In this document: positions 12,374 through 22,821 of the stretch, in pieces
Numbering within the stretch: position 1 is the stretch's first letter
Layout: every line of letters begins with the position of its first letter
Source of the DNA: Chlorella sorokiniana
Lineage: Eukaryota > Chlorophyta > Trebouxiophyceae > Chlorellales > Chlorellaceae
Reading direction: 5' to 3'
Assembly: GCA_025917655.1 (NCBI GenBank)
Contig: CP084611.1
Coordinates: 4,836,001 to 4,900,000 of the forward strand
DNA length: 64,000 nucleotides
Notes under the pieces: model-generated
The model's input: the letters and a program-made list of their open reading frames with translations, nothing else
The model's database searches: none
What the model was told of the DNA's origin: nothing
Position numbers and translations under genes: made by a program

Positions 12374-12816
12374 ATGTCTAGCAAGCTTCTGAAACAGCAG
12401 CTAAACTCAGTGTTGCGCCGCACGATTGATAAGAAGGACGATACAAAGCAGCCGGGAAAGAGCAGGAAAAAGCAGGGCCGCGGCAAGCGGGCCGCCTCGC
12501 AGCAGAGCGCAGAAGAGAAGCAGACTCAGGTGCTGGCCGCCAACCTGAAATACTTTGCGAAGACGACGGCGGCCAGCGGCAAGGCGCAGGACTTGGTGAC
12601 GCAGGTGGGCTGGCACCTGCCCTGACGCCGCCACTGCTGCCAGCTGCACACCCGACCTCCAACCTGCGGCACCTTGCCCGCCCCTCCTGCTTGCAGCTGC
12701 TCACCAAGCAGGGCTTCCAGCCACGGCCTCGCAAGCAGGTTGAGCAGCAGCAGCAGCAGCAGCAGGAAGACGACTTTGATGACGATGACCTTGCAGAGTT
12801 TGCCGACCTCATATAG
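12374..12816 (+). CDS. Small basic protein with acidic tail, possibly RPS19BP1/AROS-like
   Basis: Two exons, 12374-12604 and 12697-12816, give a complete protein of about 116 residues in perfect frame. The N-terminus is Lys/Arg-rich (LLKQQLNSVLRRTIDKK, then KSRKKQGRGKRAA). The middle has a conserved-looking block VLAANLKYFAKTTAASGKAQ followed by QLLTKQGFQPRPRKQ. The tail is a poly-Gln run then DDFDDDDLAEFADLI. The NLKYFAKT...QLLTKQ block recalls the NLKFLTRT...QILRQN block of human RPS19-binding protein 1, a small nucleolar factor. This is a weak memory-based resemblance, so the function is unproven. The composition suggests a nucleolar, RNA-associated protein. Confidence 0.75.
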
Positions 12817-13082
12817 AGTCCGAGGTGACCATGCAGCGCGGCCATGGGCGACCGGCCCTCAGGCCCGGCAAGCGATCCCGGCGCGGCGAAGCCAGCATGA
12901 ACAGCAGCCGCATGGAGCGGCATCAAAAATAGAATGTGCAGCGCCCAGCAGCGGCATGCTCACACGCTGCTGCAGGCGCCGCTGCTGCTGCTCTGCAGCG
13001 GCAGTGCACACGCGGCGCAGCGCCCGCGACTGCACCGTCTCGCAACCCTGGGTGCACCTGCCAGCCTGCACGGCACGCCGTC

Positions 13083-14336
13083 ATGCTGCAGCTGTCGCTG
13101 CAGCCGGCAGCGGCGGGCCAGCGCCCACAGCGGGGGGCCTCAGGAGCAGGAGACGCTCTGGGGGTGTTGATGAAGGCCATGGAGGAGATGCAGGCGCTTG
13201 CAGGGCAGCAGCAGGCGCCCAAGGGCGCGCACGTGCACGTGGAAGGGCTCTCCTACCAGCCACCGGGTGGGTAGTGGGGCCGGTGGGACGGTTGTGTGGC
13301 TGTGTATGTGCCTGTCGAGTGGGACTGCCACCTGCTTACTGCTGCTGATCGGCGCGGAGCCGCATTCAAGCCGTCCCTTGCTGGCTAAAGAGATCAGGAC
13401 AGAGGGCCTCGGGCTCACTGCTGCTTGAAATTCGCTCGTTGCCTGCTTCCCAAACCGTGCCTCCGCCTTCGCTCTCCCTTCTGCCTTGCTGCCGCAGGCG
13501 CCCCACAGCCACTGCTCAACGACGTGCGCCTCACGCTGCCGCCCAACCAGCTGGGCCTGGTGTTTGGCCGCTCCGGCGCGGGCAAGACGACGCTGCTGCA
13601 GCTGGTGGCAGGGCTGGCGCAGCCGAGCGCGGGCTTCATCGGTTTCGAGGGCCCCCCGCGCCCGGCGCCGCCGCCGCCAGCTTCAGTGCGCAGGAGCGCA
13701 TGGCGTCTGCGGGGCTGGTGTTCCAGTTCCCGGAGCGCCACTTCATCGGCGCCAGCCTGTCACAGGAGCTGGTGGTGGGCTGGCCGCTGGCCCCGGACGC
13801 GTTTGCCGCGCGCCAGGCGCTGTCGCTGCGCGCTCACGAGGTGTTGGCGGCGGTGGGCCTGCGCGGCGTGCCGCTCGACGCCCAGCTCAGCCAGCTGTCT
13901 GACGGCTACAAGCGGTGGGCTGGGTGCTGCCGCCTGGTCGCGTGGATGTGCGCCGCGCTTGCGTCAGCCGGCCTTGCTGGCGACCCACAGCCCAGGTTCC
14001 CGCTGCCCTGCCGCCCCATCTCCCAGCTATGCCCCCACTCCCCCTTCCCAATCTTTTTCAATTTTGTCCATCCCCCTATTGGCAGCCGCGTGGCACTGGC
14101 GGTGCAGCTGGCACGGCGCCCCCGCCTGCTGCTGCTGGACGAGCCGCTGGCGGGGCTGGACTGGCGCACCCGGGGGAGCTGGTGGCCCTGCTGGCCGCCC
14201 TCAAGCGCGAGTGCACGGTGCTGGTGGTGTCGCACGACCTGCGCGAGCTGGCGCCGCTGGTGGACGCGGCCTGGGAGATGCGTCCGGGGGCCGGCTGGGC
14301 GCCGCAGACGCCAGGGCGCTGCCCATGCTGCAGTGA
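13083..14336 (+). CDS. ABCI11: Chloroplast ABC ATPase subunit, ABCI11/NAP14-like
   Basis: Exons 13083-13266, 13498-13914 and 14086-14336. A soluble single nucleotide-binding domain: Walker A GRSGAGKTTLLQLVAGL, Q-loop region GLVFQFPERHF, modified signature LSDGYKRRVALAVQL, Walker B RLLLLDEPLAGLDW, and H-loop VLVVSHDLRELAPLVD. The order and the GYKR signature match plant ABCI11/NAP14, a plastid protein linked to metal homeostasis. Phase joins at both introns are exact (KR|R; PPG|AP). Three runs, 13652-13657, 14172-14176 and 14286-14290, each lack one base; adding them restores a protein ending in GGRLGAADARALPMLQ. The start at 13083 gives only a short leader, so a transit peptide exon or frame error upstream is likely. 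No membrane partner is encoded nearby. Confidence 0.85.
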
Positions 14337-14845
14337 CCCTTTGCCTGCTTGTTGGCTTGGGCTTAGCAAGGTGCAATATCTAGCTTAGCAAAGGGGTGGA
14401 GCGTTACAGAAAACGCAGAGGGCCTGGAGGGTTGGTTGGAGGTGTGAGGGTTAAGAAGTTTGCAAGCGCATGCCTTCAGGAGCCAGTGCGAGAGTTATTG
14501 CGCCCAGGCCTTGGCTGAGCGGGCCACCTGGTTGGCTGTTCCTAGCGCACTGTGTCCATGCAGGTAGGGACATGTTGGCTTGGGGTCTGAGTTGGGGTGA
14601 GCAGTGGGCAACCCTCCCCCACGGGACATGTGCCGGTCTGCCGAGGGAGGGCCCCGAAGCCATCAAGCGCAAAGTGAAGTTGATGTGACTTGCTTTCCAG
14701 GCGTACGGTGTTTCGGGACGCGACCCTACCGCCCATGGGGGCCGATTCGTAAGCCCCGCACGCAAAGCAGCAACCCCATCTAGAGCCGAGCTCACCTCCC
14801 TCACCGCTTATTTTCGCCGTCCCGGGCGGCAACCGCCCCAACACC
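14337..14845. other. Intergenic gap
   Basis: Lies between the ABCI11-like stop and the next start. It contains short open frames only, with no conserved-looking protein, and probably the 3' flank of one gene and the promoter of the next. Confidence 0.4.
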
Positions 14846-15613
14846 ATGACAATGGAACTTCCACGCCTAAACACGCATAAGAAGCGCATCGTGGGGTTCG
14901 CGCAGCCAGCCAATGAGGAGTCCCCCTCCAGCGTCCTGCGCGATAGCCCGCCCAGCGCGGACAGCCGCAGGCCAGCCGAAAGCCCCTTGAGCAGCGCGTT
15001 GAGGAGGGAGCTCTCGGCACCAGCACTTCCGAAGCTCAAGCTGGGCCTGGCGCGCGGCAGCAAAAAGGAGCCTTGGGACGCAGCAAATCGCACGGCAACC
15101 TGCAGAACACCCAGCCGGCTGAAGTCCCCCAGCCAACGCGCAGCGCTGCAAGTTCGCCTCACGCCTCAAGCGGGGGCAGCGAGCCCGTCAGAATCCCTTC
15201 CGAGTGAGTTTTTTACCTTTAACCCGTCTGCGGCACGCCCCGAAAGGGCGGGGCGCGATAACGAGAGAGGGGTGTAGGGAGCTGTGCTTTTGTGGACGCC
15301 CTGGAGCAGCTGCCCTCCCAGCGCTATCCGCCCCAAACCCTGCCCTTCCCGGCCTGCAAACGACCAGTGGTGGCAAGCAGTGCCTCCACACCATGCTGGC
15401 AGCCCCTCTGTCCCGCGCGCCGCATTCTGGTTCGGCGCGGCGGGCAGTAGCCTGCCGTAAGCGCCCTTGTTTCGCCCGCCCCCACACACTCGCCCTGCTA
15501 AGTGCTCATCTCGCTCACCCCACCAGCCAGCCACCCCCTTCCATCGCTTGCAGGTTCTCCAGGCACCGCACACACTCTGTGGACTTCTCGCAGCAGCTTG
15601 GGCTGGCGCCGGC

Positions 15614-15646
<33 letters not shown>

Positions 15647-16251
15647 TCGCCACCACCCCCGTCATCTCCGCCGCCTCCTCCCTCATCGGCCACCACCTCG
15701 GCGAGCTGGCCGCAGCCGCGGCCGCGGCCGGGGCGGCGGCAGCGGCGGGGTCGCCGCTCAGCGGCGGCGGCGCCGCCATGCAGCGCGCGCAGTCGGCGGC
15801 GAAGGACCTGTTTGCTGCCCAGGCCGACGCCGTCATGGCCCACGCCCAGGTCCAGCACCTGCAGGCGGCACTCCGCAAGGTGCGCGCACCAGCATGCCGC
15901 CGCTCGGCCCCCTCGGCGAGGGTGGCACCCCGCCACCGCGGGCCCGCCCTTCCCATGCCCGCCCCCGCCCTCCAAGCACCCGCCCGTGCCTCACGCAGCC
16001 GCTGCGCCCTGGACTGCCCCCTGCAGGAGCAGGAGGAGGTGGTGCACCTGCGCTGGCAGCTGCAGGCCATGACTGCCGAGCGCGACCGCCTGCTGGCGGA
16101 GCTGGCGCAGGGCGGCGACGCCCAGGAGGGCGCGCCGCTCTTCCTGATGGATGCGCCCGGGCCCCAAGGCGGCGCGCCCCACGCCGACCCGCGCCCAGCC
16201 CTCCAGCTGCCCCCGCCGGCCTCCCACGGGCCGCTCTCACGCCGCCGTTGA
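14846..16251 (+). CDS. Low-complexity protein with C-terminal coiled coil, function unknown
   Basis: Three exons with exact phase: 14846-15203, 15554-15879 and 16027-16251, about 300 residues. The N-terminal third is Ser/Pro/Lys-rich with repeated S-P and R-S motifs (possible phosphosites) and begins MTMELPRLNTHKKRIVGF. The middle has Gly and Asp runs, then VISAASSLIGHHLGELAA and poly-Ala. The C-terminal part is a helical heptad region (AKDLFAAQADAVMAHAQVQH, then EQEEVVHLRWQLQAMTAERD) likely to form a coiled coil, ending in a Pro-rich tail. No enzyme motif, signal peptide or membrane segment is present. I do not recognise a family; a cytoskeletal or scaffold role is only a guess. Confidence 0.65.
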
Positions 16252-17902
16252 GCCCCCTGGCACCTCTGCGCCTCTACCCTCCACAGGAAGCATGGTTTCC
16301 AGCCGCCCATTGCTTCCCCCCATCCTGCACCACCCCGTTCCAGCACTACGTCATTTAGTTTTGCGGCGTCTGGCGCCCGCGGGCGACCCTGGTGGGGAGC
16401 CCCGCGCGCCACTCGCACCCTGCCTCTCCCCTCCCGTTTGTGTGAGCCCCGAGCCGTCACCCGAAGCCCCCTGGGCTAGCACTCCCGGCCGGCCGCCAAT
16501 GATATGAGTCACCCCCTCCCCGTCTCTTCGGCGCCCTGCAAATGCCTGCTCCCATCGTCTTCCCTACCCCGGCCTTCTGTCGCCTCCTTACCGACACCCT
16601 CCCCTCCCGTGCATTCACGAGTGTACTCTAGCATCCCCTCAGTCCCCTGGCCCCGCCTCCGCGTGCCGCGCAGCACCTGCGCGCTCCCCTGGCGGTGCGG
16701 CACGCGGCGCTCCCCGTTCCTCCTAGATTGCTATTCCTGGGGAATTGCCATTATTTATCGCTGCCGCCGCGCGCCTGCCACCGGCTCTGTCCATTCCCTG
16801 TGGTGGCTCCGCGCCCTGCGGCCCTACCGCTCACCGTTCCTGCTTTCGGCCGCTGCGCCCCATGCGCTCGCCCATCCTCATGTAGAACGCCCACCTCTCT
16901 CCCCATTTTTTCCCACATTTCCTGCATTGGGCTGCGCCCTTTTCCGCCCACTGCGCCGCCCTCGCGGCCCCGCTTCTGAACAGGAACGCAACAAAATAAG
17001 CCTGCATGCCTTCTTCCGGCCATCCCGGGCGAGCAAAGCGAGCTGTCCCAGCGGGCCCTGCCGCGCCTTCGCCCACCAACCGCAACCTCACCCATCCAGT
17101 TTTGCCGCCCGCCGCCTCCCTTCGGCTGTGCATGCCTGCCTGCTCTCCCTACCCCTTCTTTCCACCCTGCGTGCGATCCGATTTGCGTGTCCCCTCGAGT
17201 CTAGCCTGTGCGTTTGCTCTCCCTGCCCACTTTTCCACCCACCCCACCACATTTCATGCCTGTCTGTTGAGTTGCGTGCAAAGACGGACCTAGCCCCATT
17301 TTTATGCTGCCCTGGGCAGCGTGTTTATGCTGCCCTGGGCAGCGTGCCCTGTTTTACCAACTGACCCAAGGCAAGACCACAGCTTTTCTCAATCCACGTG
17401 GCTGCCCCCGCACTGCACCTGTCTTGTAAGCCGATGCAAAGACGCGCGGCATAGCGCCAGCGGCACGCTTTACAGGGTTTGGAGAAGCGCGGGCTTCAAC
17501 AAAAGGCGGGCAGGCCAAAATGAAATGTGCAACAGGGGAGGCGTGGCGGGAGGGGGCAGTGGTGTACAAGAGGGGTGAGGCAGACGGGGGCAGCCGGCCG
17601 GCCTCATGCTCTCCCAAAAGGGATGTTGGCAGGGTCAGAGGCTCTTCTCAATCAATCGACGAAGAAGGTGCGGCAGGCGCGGGGGAGGCAGGTTGGGGAA
17701 AATGCCAGTGCGGACAAAGAAGGATGCATGCAACAGGGGGCAAGTGAGGAAGGGGGATCAGGGCAGGCGCAAAACGGCTGCAGGCGCCCAGCAGAAAGGT
17801 TGGAGAGGGTAGTGCGAACGATATTGGGTTTCTCAGCAGCCTGCAAACCGCACACACAAAAGGCCTGGCAAGCCGCGTTCTTGCGACATGGCCAGAGGTG
17901 CC
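16252..17902. other. Long convergent intergenic region with strand-switching pyrimidine bias
   Basis: No gene is supported in 1.65 kb. From about 16260 to 17480 the plus strand is markedly C/T-rich. From about 17490 to 17830 it becomes A/G-rich, meaning pyrimidine-rich on the minus strand. The switch fits two converging 3' flanks, of the coiled-coil gene (+) and the AIG1-like gene (-). Open frames here are long only because of composition. Confidence 0.5.
17301..17346 (+). repeat. Perfect 23-bp tandem duplication carrying a hairpin
   Basis: Two identical adjacent copies at 17301-17323 and 17324-17346. Each contains GCTGCCCTGGGCAGC, an inverted repeat with a one-base loop. Confidence 0.9.
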
Positions 17903-19374
17903 TCACCGGCCCTTCTTCCCCTCGCCGCCGTCGGGCGCCCGGCTGGAGCCCGCGCCGCCGCTGCTGCTACCGCCGCTGAAGAGGCTGTTCGCGAGGCCCT
18001 TGACTGCCTTGCCCAACTGGAATGTGCCCAGCACGACGGCAAAGCCCAGCACCACAAAGCCCAGGAAGCCCGTGGGGAAGGGCAGCTTGTTGAGGATGGG
18101 GTAGGGGAACTGCGCGCGGATGGGCGAAGGGAGGGGAGCTTGCAGTGAGCGCAAGGGCGAGCGCAAGGGTGAGTGCTGTGAGCAGAGGCCGGGGTGGGGG
18201 CAGGCCAAGGGCGGTCCCAGCCGACAACACCTCCCCGCACAGGGAGGAGGGCCAGGGTTGCGGCGGCAGCAGGGGTGGCCATACAGCCTGGGCCCACCTT
18301 GCCAAAGCTGCGGCGGACGAGCAGCAGCCAGGCGCAGTAAGCGACGGCGAAGAGCAGCGCCAGATGGCGGCTGCTGCCGTGGAACGAACGCTCCTCCACT
18401 GCGGCGGAAAAGGGGAGGCAGCCATAGCCAGCCGGCAGGCGGTGCTTGGTGAGGACTGCCGGGGTGGGGCGAGGCTTTCAAACGTGCCTCGGTCAGGCCA
18501 GTCCTACCGGCCTCCTGCCGCTGCTGTGTGCATGGCAGGTCTCCAGCCGCCGCGGTGCAAAGCGCGCTGCCACAGCAGCAGCAGCAGCCGCTGCCGTGGG
18601 CAGCAGCCCACCTATCAGGAGGTCCAGCCAGGCCACCAACGAGTTGGCCACGTGCACAGCCAGGTTGAGCCAGGCGGGCGCTGCAGCGCGCCCCCTCCAC
18701 CAGCCCGTGCGTGCTCTTCTCAATGGCGAAGAACAGCGCGGTGACGGTGTTGGCGATGCCAAACAGCGCGCAGGACAGCTGGTCCGCCAGCGCGCTCAGC
18801 CTCTGCTTGCGCTTGGGGCTCTGCAGGGGGCGGCAAGTACGTGCATGCGTGTGTGTGCAGCGGTGGTGCAGCCTGAGCACTGCGCCTGCCTGGGGGCCAA
18901 GTTCAGCGCAGCCGAGGGGCTAAGGCTACAAGTGCGGCAGGCATGCACGCCCGCTGTCTGCTGGCGGACGTCAGCTGATCTTCTGGCGGCAGTGCTGTCC
19001 CGCGCCGCCACCCACCTTGGACACATGTGCCAGGCAGCAGACCAGCAGCTGCACCAGCTGCATGGTGAAGCTGCAGAAGGTCAGGTACCTGCAGATTGGC
19101 AACAGGTCGGGACGCGGGAGGAGACATGAGGGGGAGGGACGGTCAGAGACAGCAGGGGGCAACAGGGAGAGGCCGGGGAAGAACGCCAAGCCGCCACCCC
19201 CAAAAGCTGCGGCCTGCAACTATGCACGGGCGCAGCGCTGCACCTGAAGAACCACCCAAAGCCCTGGGCGCCGGGCAGGAAGGAGGCGGCGGGAGTGAAG
19301 TGCCAGAGCCAGGTGCGCACATAGAAGAGCAGCGCAAAGGCGTGGAAGGCGAAAGCATAGTCGCTACGGGCCAT
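17903..19374 (-). CDS. FAR-17a/AIG1-like multi-spanning membrane protein
   Basis: Five exons: 19244-19374, 19016-19088, 18612-18820, 18298-18398 and 17903-18109, about 240 residues, the usual length of AIG1/ADTRP proteins. Family blocks are YLTFCSFTMQLVQLLVCCLA, a basic loop (SPKRKQRLSALADQLS), FGIANTVTALFFAIEKSTHG, AWLNLAVHVANSLVAWLDLL, a loop with the Ser-Phe-His-Gly-Ser segment, and FPYPILNKLPFPTGFLGFVV. Known animal AIG1 and ADTRP are integral membrane threonine/histidine hydrolases of fatty-acid esters of hydroxy fatty acids. The His in AVHVANS and the Thr in NTVTALFF could be the equivalents, but I have not aligned them. One base must be removed from the C run 18691-18695 to hold the frame. 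The start at 19374 is provisional, as another exon could precede it. The tail is Ser/Gly-rich and ends with basic residues. Confidence 0.82.
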
Positions 19375-20959
19375 GAACCTGCATGGGTGTGAAATGTGAG
19401 GCGTGTGGCTAATAAACAGACACAGAGCTTCGCGACGTGCGCTGCTGGGGGTTGCAAACCACGCGGCAGTGCGGGAAGCTGGGCGAGCGGGGCTGGGCGG
19501 CGGCGGCGGTGGATGACAGCGCAGCTGCGTCAAGCTAGGCTGAGCACCGCCAGGGGCGCTAGCGGCCAGCCTCGATCATTCTTTCAGCCGGAAGAACGCA
19601 ATGCAGCGACATTCAACGCCCGCAAAACCCTGAAGTGGCGCACCTCTCCTTCTGCTCAATTTCCACTGCCAGCTGCGCCACTGAGGTCATGCTGGGGGCT
19701 GCATCCTGGAACCTACGCACATGGAACGCTGCAGCGGCGCGGCGAGCTGGGCGGGAGGTCGACCAACTCAATACTGCCAGTGCTTGTTGAAGGTCTGTAT
19801 GCGCGCTTTCGATTCTCAATAATTGACCAAGCAAGCTAAAGCAGACAGCAAGGCACATGAGACAGCCTTGCTACCGTCAAGGCACTGCATGGGACAGTGA
19901 AGAAGTCCCCGCCCAATAGCAGCTGCCATATCTTTCACCTTGATAGCTGCATTCTCGTTATCCGCTGCCACCCAGACATTCCAAACTCGGGGTGCACTCG
20001 GACGAGCTGGTCAGCCTACCAGCACACAAAGGCGCCCTCTCCTTGTACAACGACACACCGAAGTGATCGAGGAATACTAATGTCAGCAACGCAGCCTGTG
20101 TTGACCACCGCCGCCGCTGCTGGTTGGCAGGAGCGTGCTGGCGGCCGCACTCTCTGCGGGCTTGCCCTCAAGCACCTTGACACCACCAGTGGCCAAGTGA
20201 CGCCACAATTGCCGCATCCCTCGCAATCTGTGTGTCCAGCTAATGCTGTGCATCTGGCCGCTGCCGTCGGAGCTCGCCTGCCTCAGCCTGTGTGGCGGCA
20301 ACTGACGCACAACTTGCTGCCGGACCTGCGGCTGACGACGTCCAGCGTGCTGGTGCTTTCAAAGCTGCAGTTGAGATGCTTGGCTGCCCTACAGCTCAAT
20401 GTTCACGGGGCTGCAAGCTGCCACAAAGAGTGCCTGTCGCACCCACTAGCAGTGGCAGCGGGCAGCATGGCAGCTGGTGCGTTGACCAGGTGAATCGTGT
20501 TGAGCATCGTGTTGAGCTAGTGCTCGATTGCTAGTCGCACAACCAAGTATCATTGTATTAGAGCCGGTCTTTCCGCAAACTAGGTACGCAGTGAGCGCAG
20601 CACTGCCGTTGTCGGCGTTCGTACTGCGGCAAGCAGAGCAGCTGCATGTTCGCTTCGGCTGCCTTCAGGCATAAACTGGGAATTTCACGTGCCTCAATAA
20701 TCCATGCTGTGCTTCAGCCACTCCGGTGGCCGCCATCTCTGACTGCCATGCCAAACGACCAGAGGCTTTTGGTATGGTGTTTAGGGCGCATTATACTCGA
20801 AATCAGTGTCGAGGGGGATTTTCACCTGTCAGACGAGTTTCAAGGCCAGAAAACATGAAAAGAACGGGGCCCCCTGTCGGCATCTCATTGCTTGCATCCC
20901 CGCCGCACCATCGCTCTTTTGATCTATTCCAAACATATTATTGGGCTTTGGCACGCGAA
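19375..20959. other. Long divergent intergenic region
   Basis: About 1.6 kb between divergently transcribed genes. A 198-codon plus-strand open frame (19897-20493) has no recognisable domain or splice partners, so I do not call it as a gene. The segment 20480-20960 is AT-richer than most of the window. A short direct repeat of ATCGTGTTGAGC lies near 20490-20516. Confidence 0.4.
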
Positions 20960-22265
20960 ATGCAGTCACAAGTGGTCAGCAGCAAGGCCGTCCTGGTGCC
21001 GTCCTCCTTGCGGCAGTCGCCCTTCACCGCTACAAAGCGCCCTGCCGCTCGAGCAGTGCAAATCGAGTGCAGCAGCAGCTTTAGGGAGCGCGCCGGCAAG
21101 GTTGCAACGGCTGTGGCGCTCAGCCTCACCTGGCGACTGGCGGTGAGGCGTTGGAGGCGGCTGGGCTGCAGCTTCGCTTCTGTCACGTGCTTAGGCACAT
21201 GTTGAGCTGTGCTGCCGACCTGGAGATGGTACCATCGCCTCTGTACCTGTCCATTTCTGCCGTTTCTCCCGCATCCCCATCCTGTCCAACCTGCAGGCGC
21301 CTCTGCGCGGCTCGAGGGCGTCAACAAGCCCGAGCTGCTGCCCGAGGGCGACTTCACCCCGTCATCGACGTGGCCGGCTTTCTGACTGAAGGAGAGGTCC
21401 GTACGCATGCAAAACGTTTGCTGCAGCTGTCCGCGGGCGCCGCAGCGGCCCCTGGCTGCGGCCGCTCACCCCGGCCCATCCCATTCCGTCGCCTCGCTCC
21501 TTGCACTCACAGCGCAGCCCTGCACCCTCACCTGCTGCCATGCTCTTCCCTTGGCTGCAGGAGCGGCGCATTCGGTCGCGGGTGGAGGCGCTGGAGGCGG
21601 ACACGGGGTGAAGCTGCGGGTGCTGGCCCAGAACTACCCCCAGACTCCGGGGCTGGCCATCAAGGACTACTGGGTGGGTGCCAGCGCCCAGTGCCAGACA
21701 CCCGTAACCCTGATCTGAGGATCCATGCATCGGGGCAGGCCGGCGGAGGAGGCGCGGGGTGCAGCAGGTGCCGCGCAGCCCGTGGGGTGGCCTGCGGTCG
21801 GGTGGCATGCCATCCCGTCTTCCCCGTCCTGTCACTCACCCTTTCACGTGTGCCTTGTGCAGGGCGTGGATGCGGACACGGTGGTGTTTGTGGCCGACCC
21901 CAACACCGGCAACATCCTGAACTTCAACGTGGGGGACAACGTGGACTTCAAAGTGCCGCGGGTGGGGCCCGCCGCGCGGCACCGGCCTGCCACAGCTGCG
22001 CCGCAGGGTTGTCAGGGGCTGTCGAGCTGTTTGCCTCTCATCTGTCACATTCAAAGTTGCAAATCAACAGGGTCTAGAAGCCCGTGCGCCCGGCTGCCGC
22101 CGCCCGCAGAATTTTGGAGCCGCTTGGCGGGGGCGGTACGGCACCAAGGCGTACTGGCAGCGTGAGGGGCAGGATGTTGCCATCGTCAACGCCGTCGCCG
22201 CCATCGACAACTGTCTGCGGGAGCCCATCGGGCGCGGCCAGTGCATCGCGATTCGGGGGAGCTAG
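20960..22265 (+). CDS. TPM-domain protein of the thylakoid lumen (Psb32/TLP18.3-like)
   Basis: Exons 20960-21142, 21297-21396, 21561-21673, 21863-21961 and 22110-22265, about 217 residues. The N-terminus is Ser/Arg/Ala-rich with few acids, fitting a plastid transit peptide plus lumen-targeting Ala/Leu stretch ([13 protein letters not shown]). The mature part has the TPM pattern: [20 protein letters not shown], then [49 protein letters not shown], and [15 protein letters not shown]. Related TPM proteins act in photosystem II repair or assembly, some with reported phosphatase activity. Frame repairs are needed at 21357-21360 (add C), 21605-21608 (add G) and 22129-22133 (remove G). The ends are [17 protein letters not shown] and a TAG stop. 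Confidence 0.8.
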
Positions 22266-22821
22266 AGTGAGCCTGCCTGGATGCTGCCGGGTGCTCCGCG
22301 GGCAGCAGCGGCGTAAGCACCCGCCCGAGCGGCTGTGCGCAGCGCCGCTCTTGCAAATTGTTCAACGCACGCGCAGCCTGTTTGGACAATGGCTTGCTAC
22401 AGTTCTTTGTCGTACAAAAGGAGTTTTCAAAAGAATGCGTGCAAGAGGATTCAAGTCGCGAGCATGTTGACGAGGGTAGCTAGGAAGTAGGGCGGTGAGG
22501 AGGTCGTAGGGGCGCTGAGCGGAAGTGGGCGGGAGCCAAGCGCTGCAGGGTCAGAGATGCAGCGTGGCAAGGGCATGCAGTGCTGAAATGCTGAACAATA
22601 AGGGGCTGAGGAGCTCGCATGGAAGCCGGTGCAAAACATGGGCAGGGCGACGCGAAGAAAGGCGCGGCTGGGCTAGGGGCATCCCGGCAGGGAGCCGCAA
22701 AACACGCCGCAAAACAACGGAGCGAGAGTCGTTTGTTGCTACTGCACCTGGCGGGCAGCACACCAAGAGGGCTGGCAACAGCATGGCAGCAGGGGGGCCC
22801 TTGGCGGGGGCACCCGCCGCC
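22266..22821. other. Convergent intergenic region
   Basis: The plus strand is strongly purine-rich from about 22450 to 22800, matching a pyrimidine-rich 3' UTR of the PAQR gene on the minus strand. No gene is seen. Confidence 0.4.

Noticed and set aside
13425-14336. Reading the ABCI11-like gene as a pseudogene because of three frame breaks
   Set aside because: All breaks lie in G/C runs, all motifs are intact, and the same kind of break affects other essential genes in the window, so sequence error is preferred.
16504-17364. 286-codon open frame in the pyrimidine-rich region
   Set aside because: Ser/Pro/Leu composition follows directly from the C/T bias; there are no domains, and it lies in an intergenic 3' flank.
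19897-20493. 198-codon plus-strand open frame
   Set aside because: No recognisable domain, no splice partners and ordinary composition; a chance frame in GC-rich DNA is as likely. Transcript evidence would be needed.
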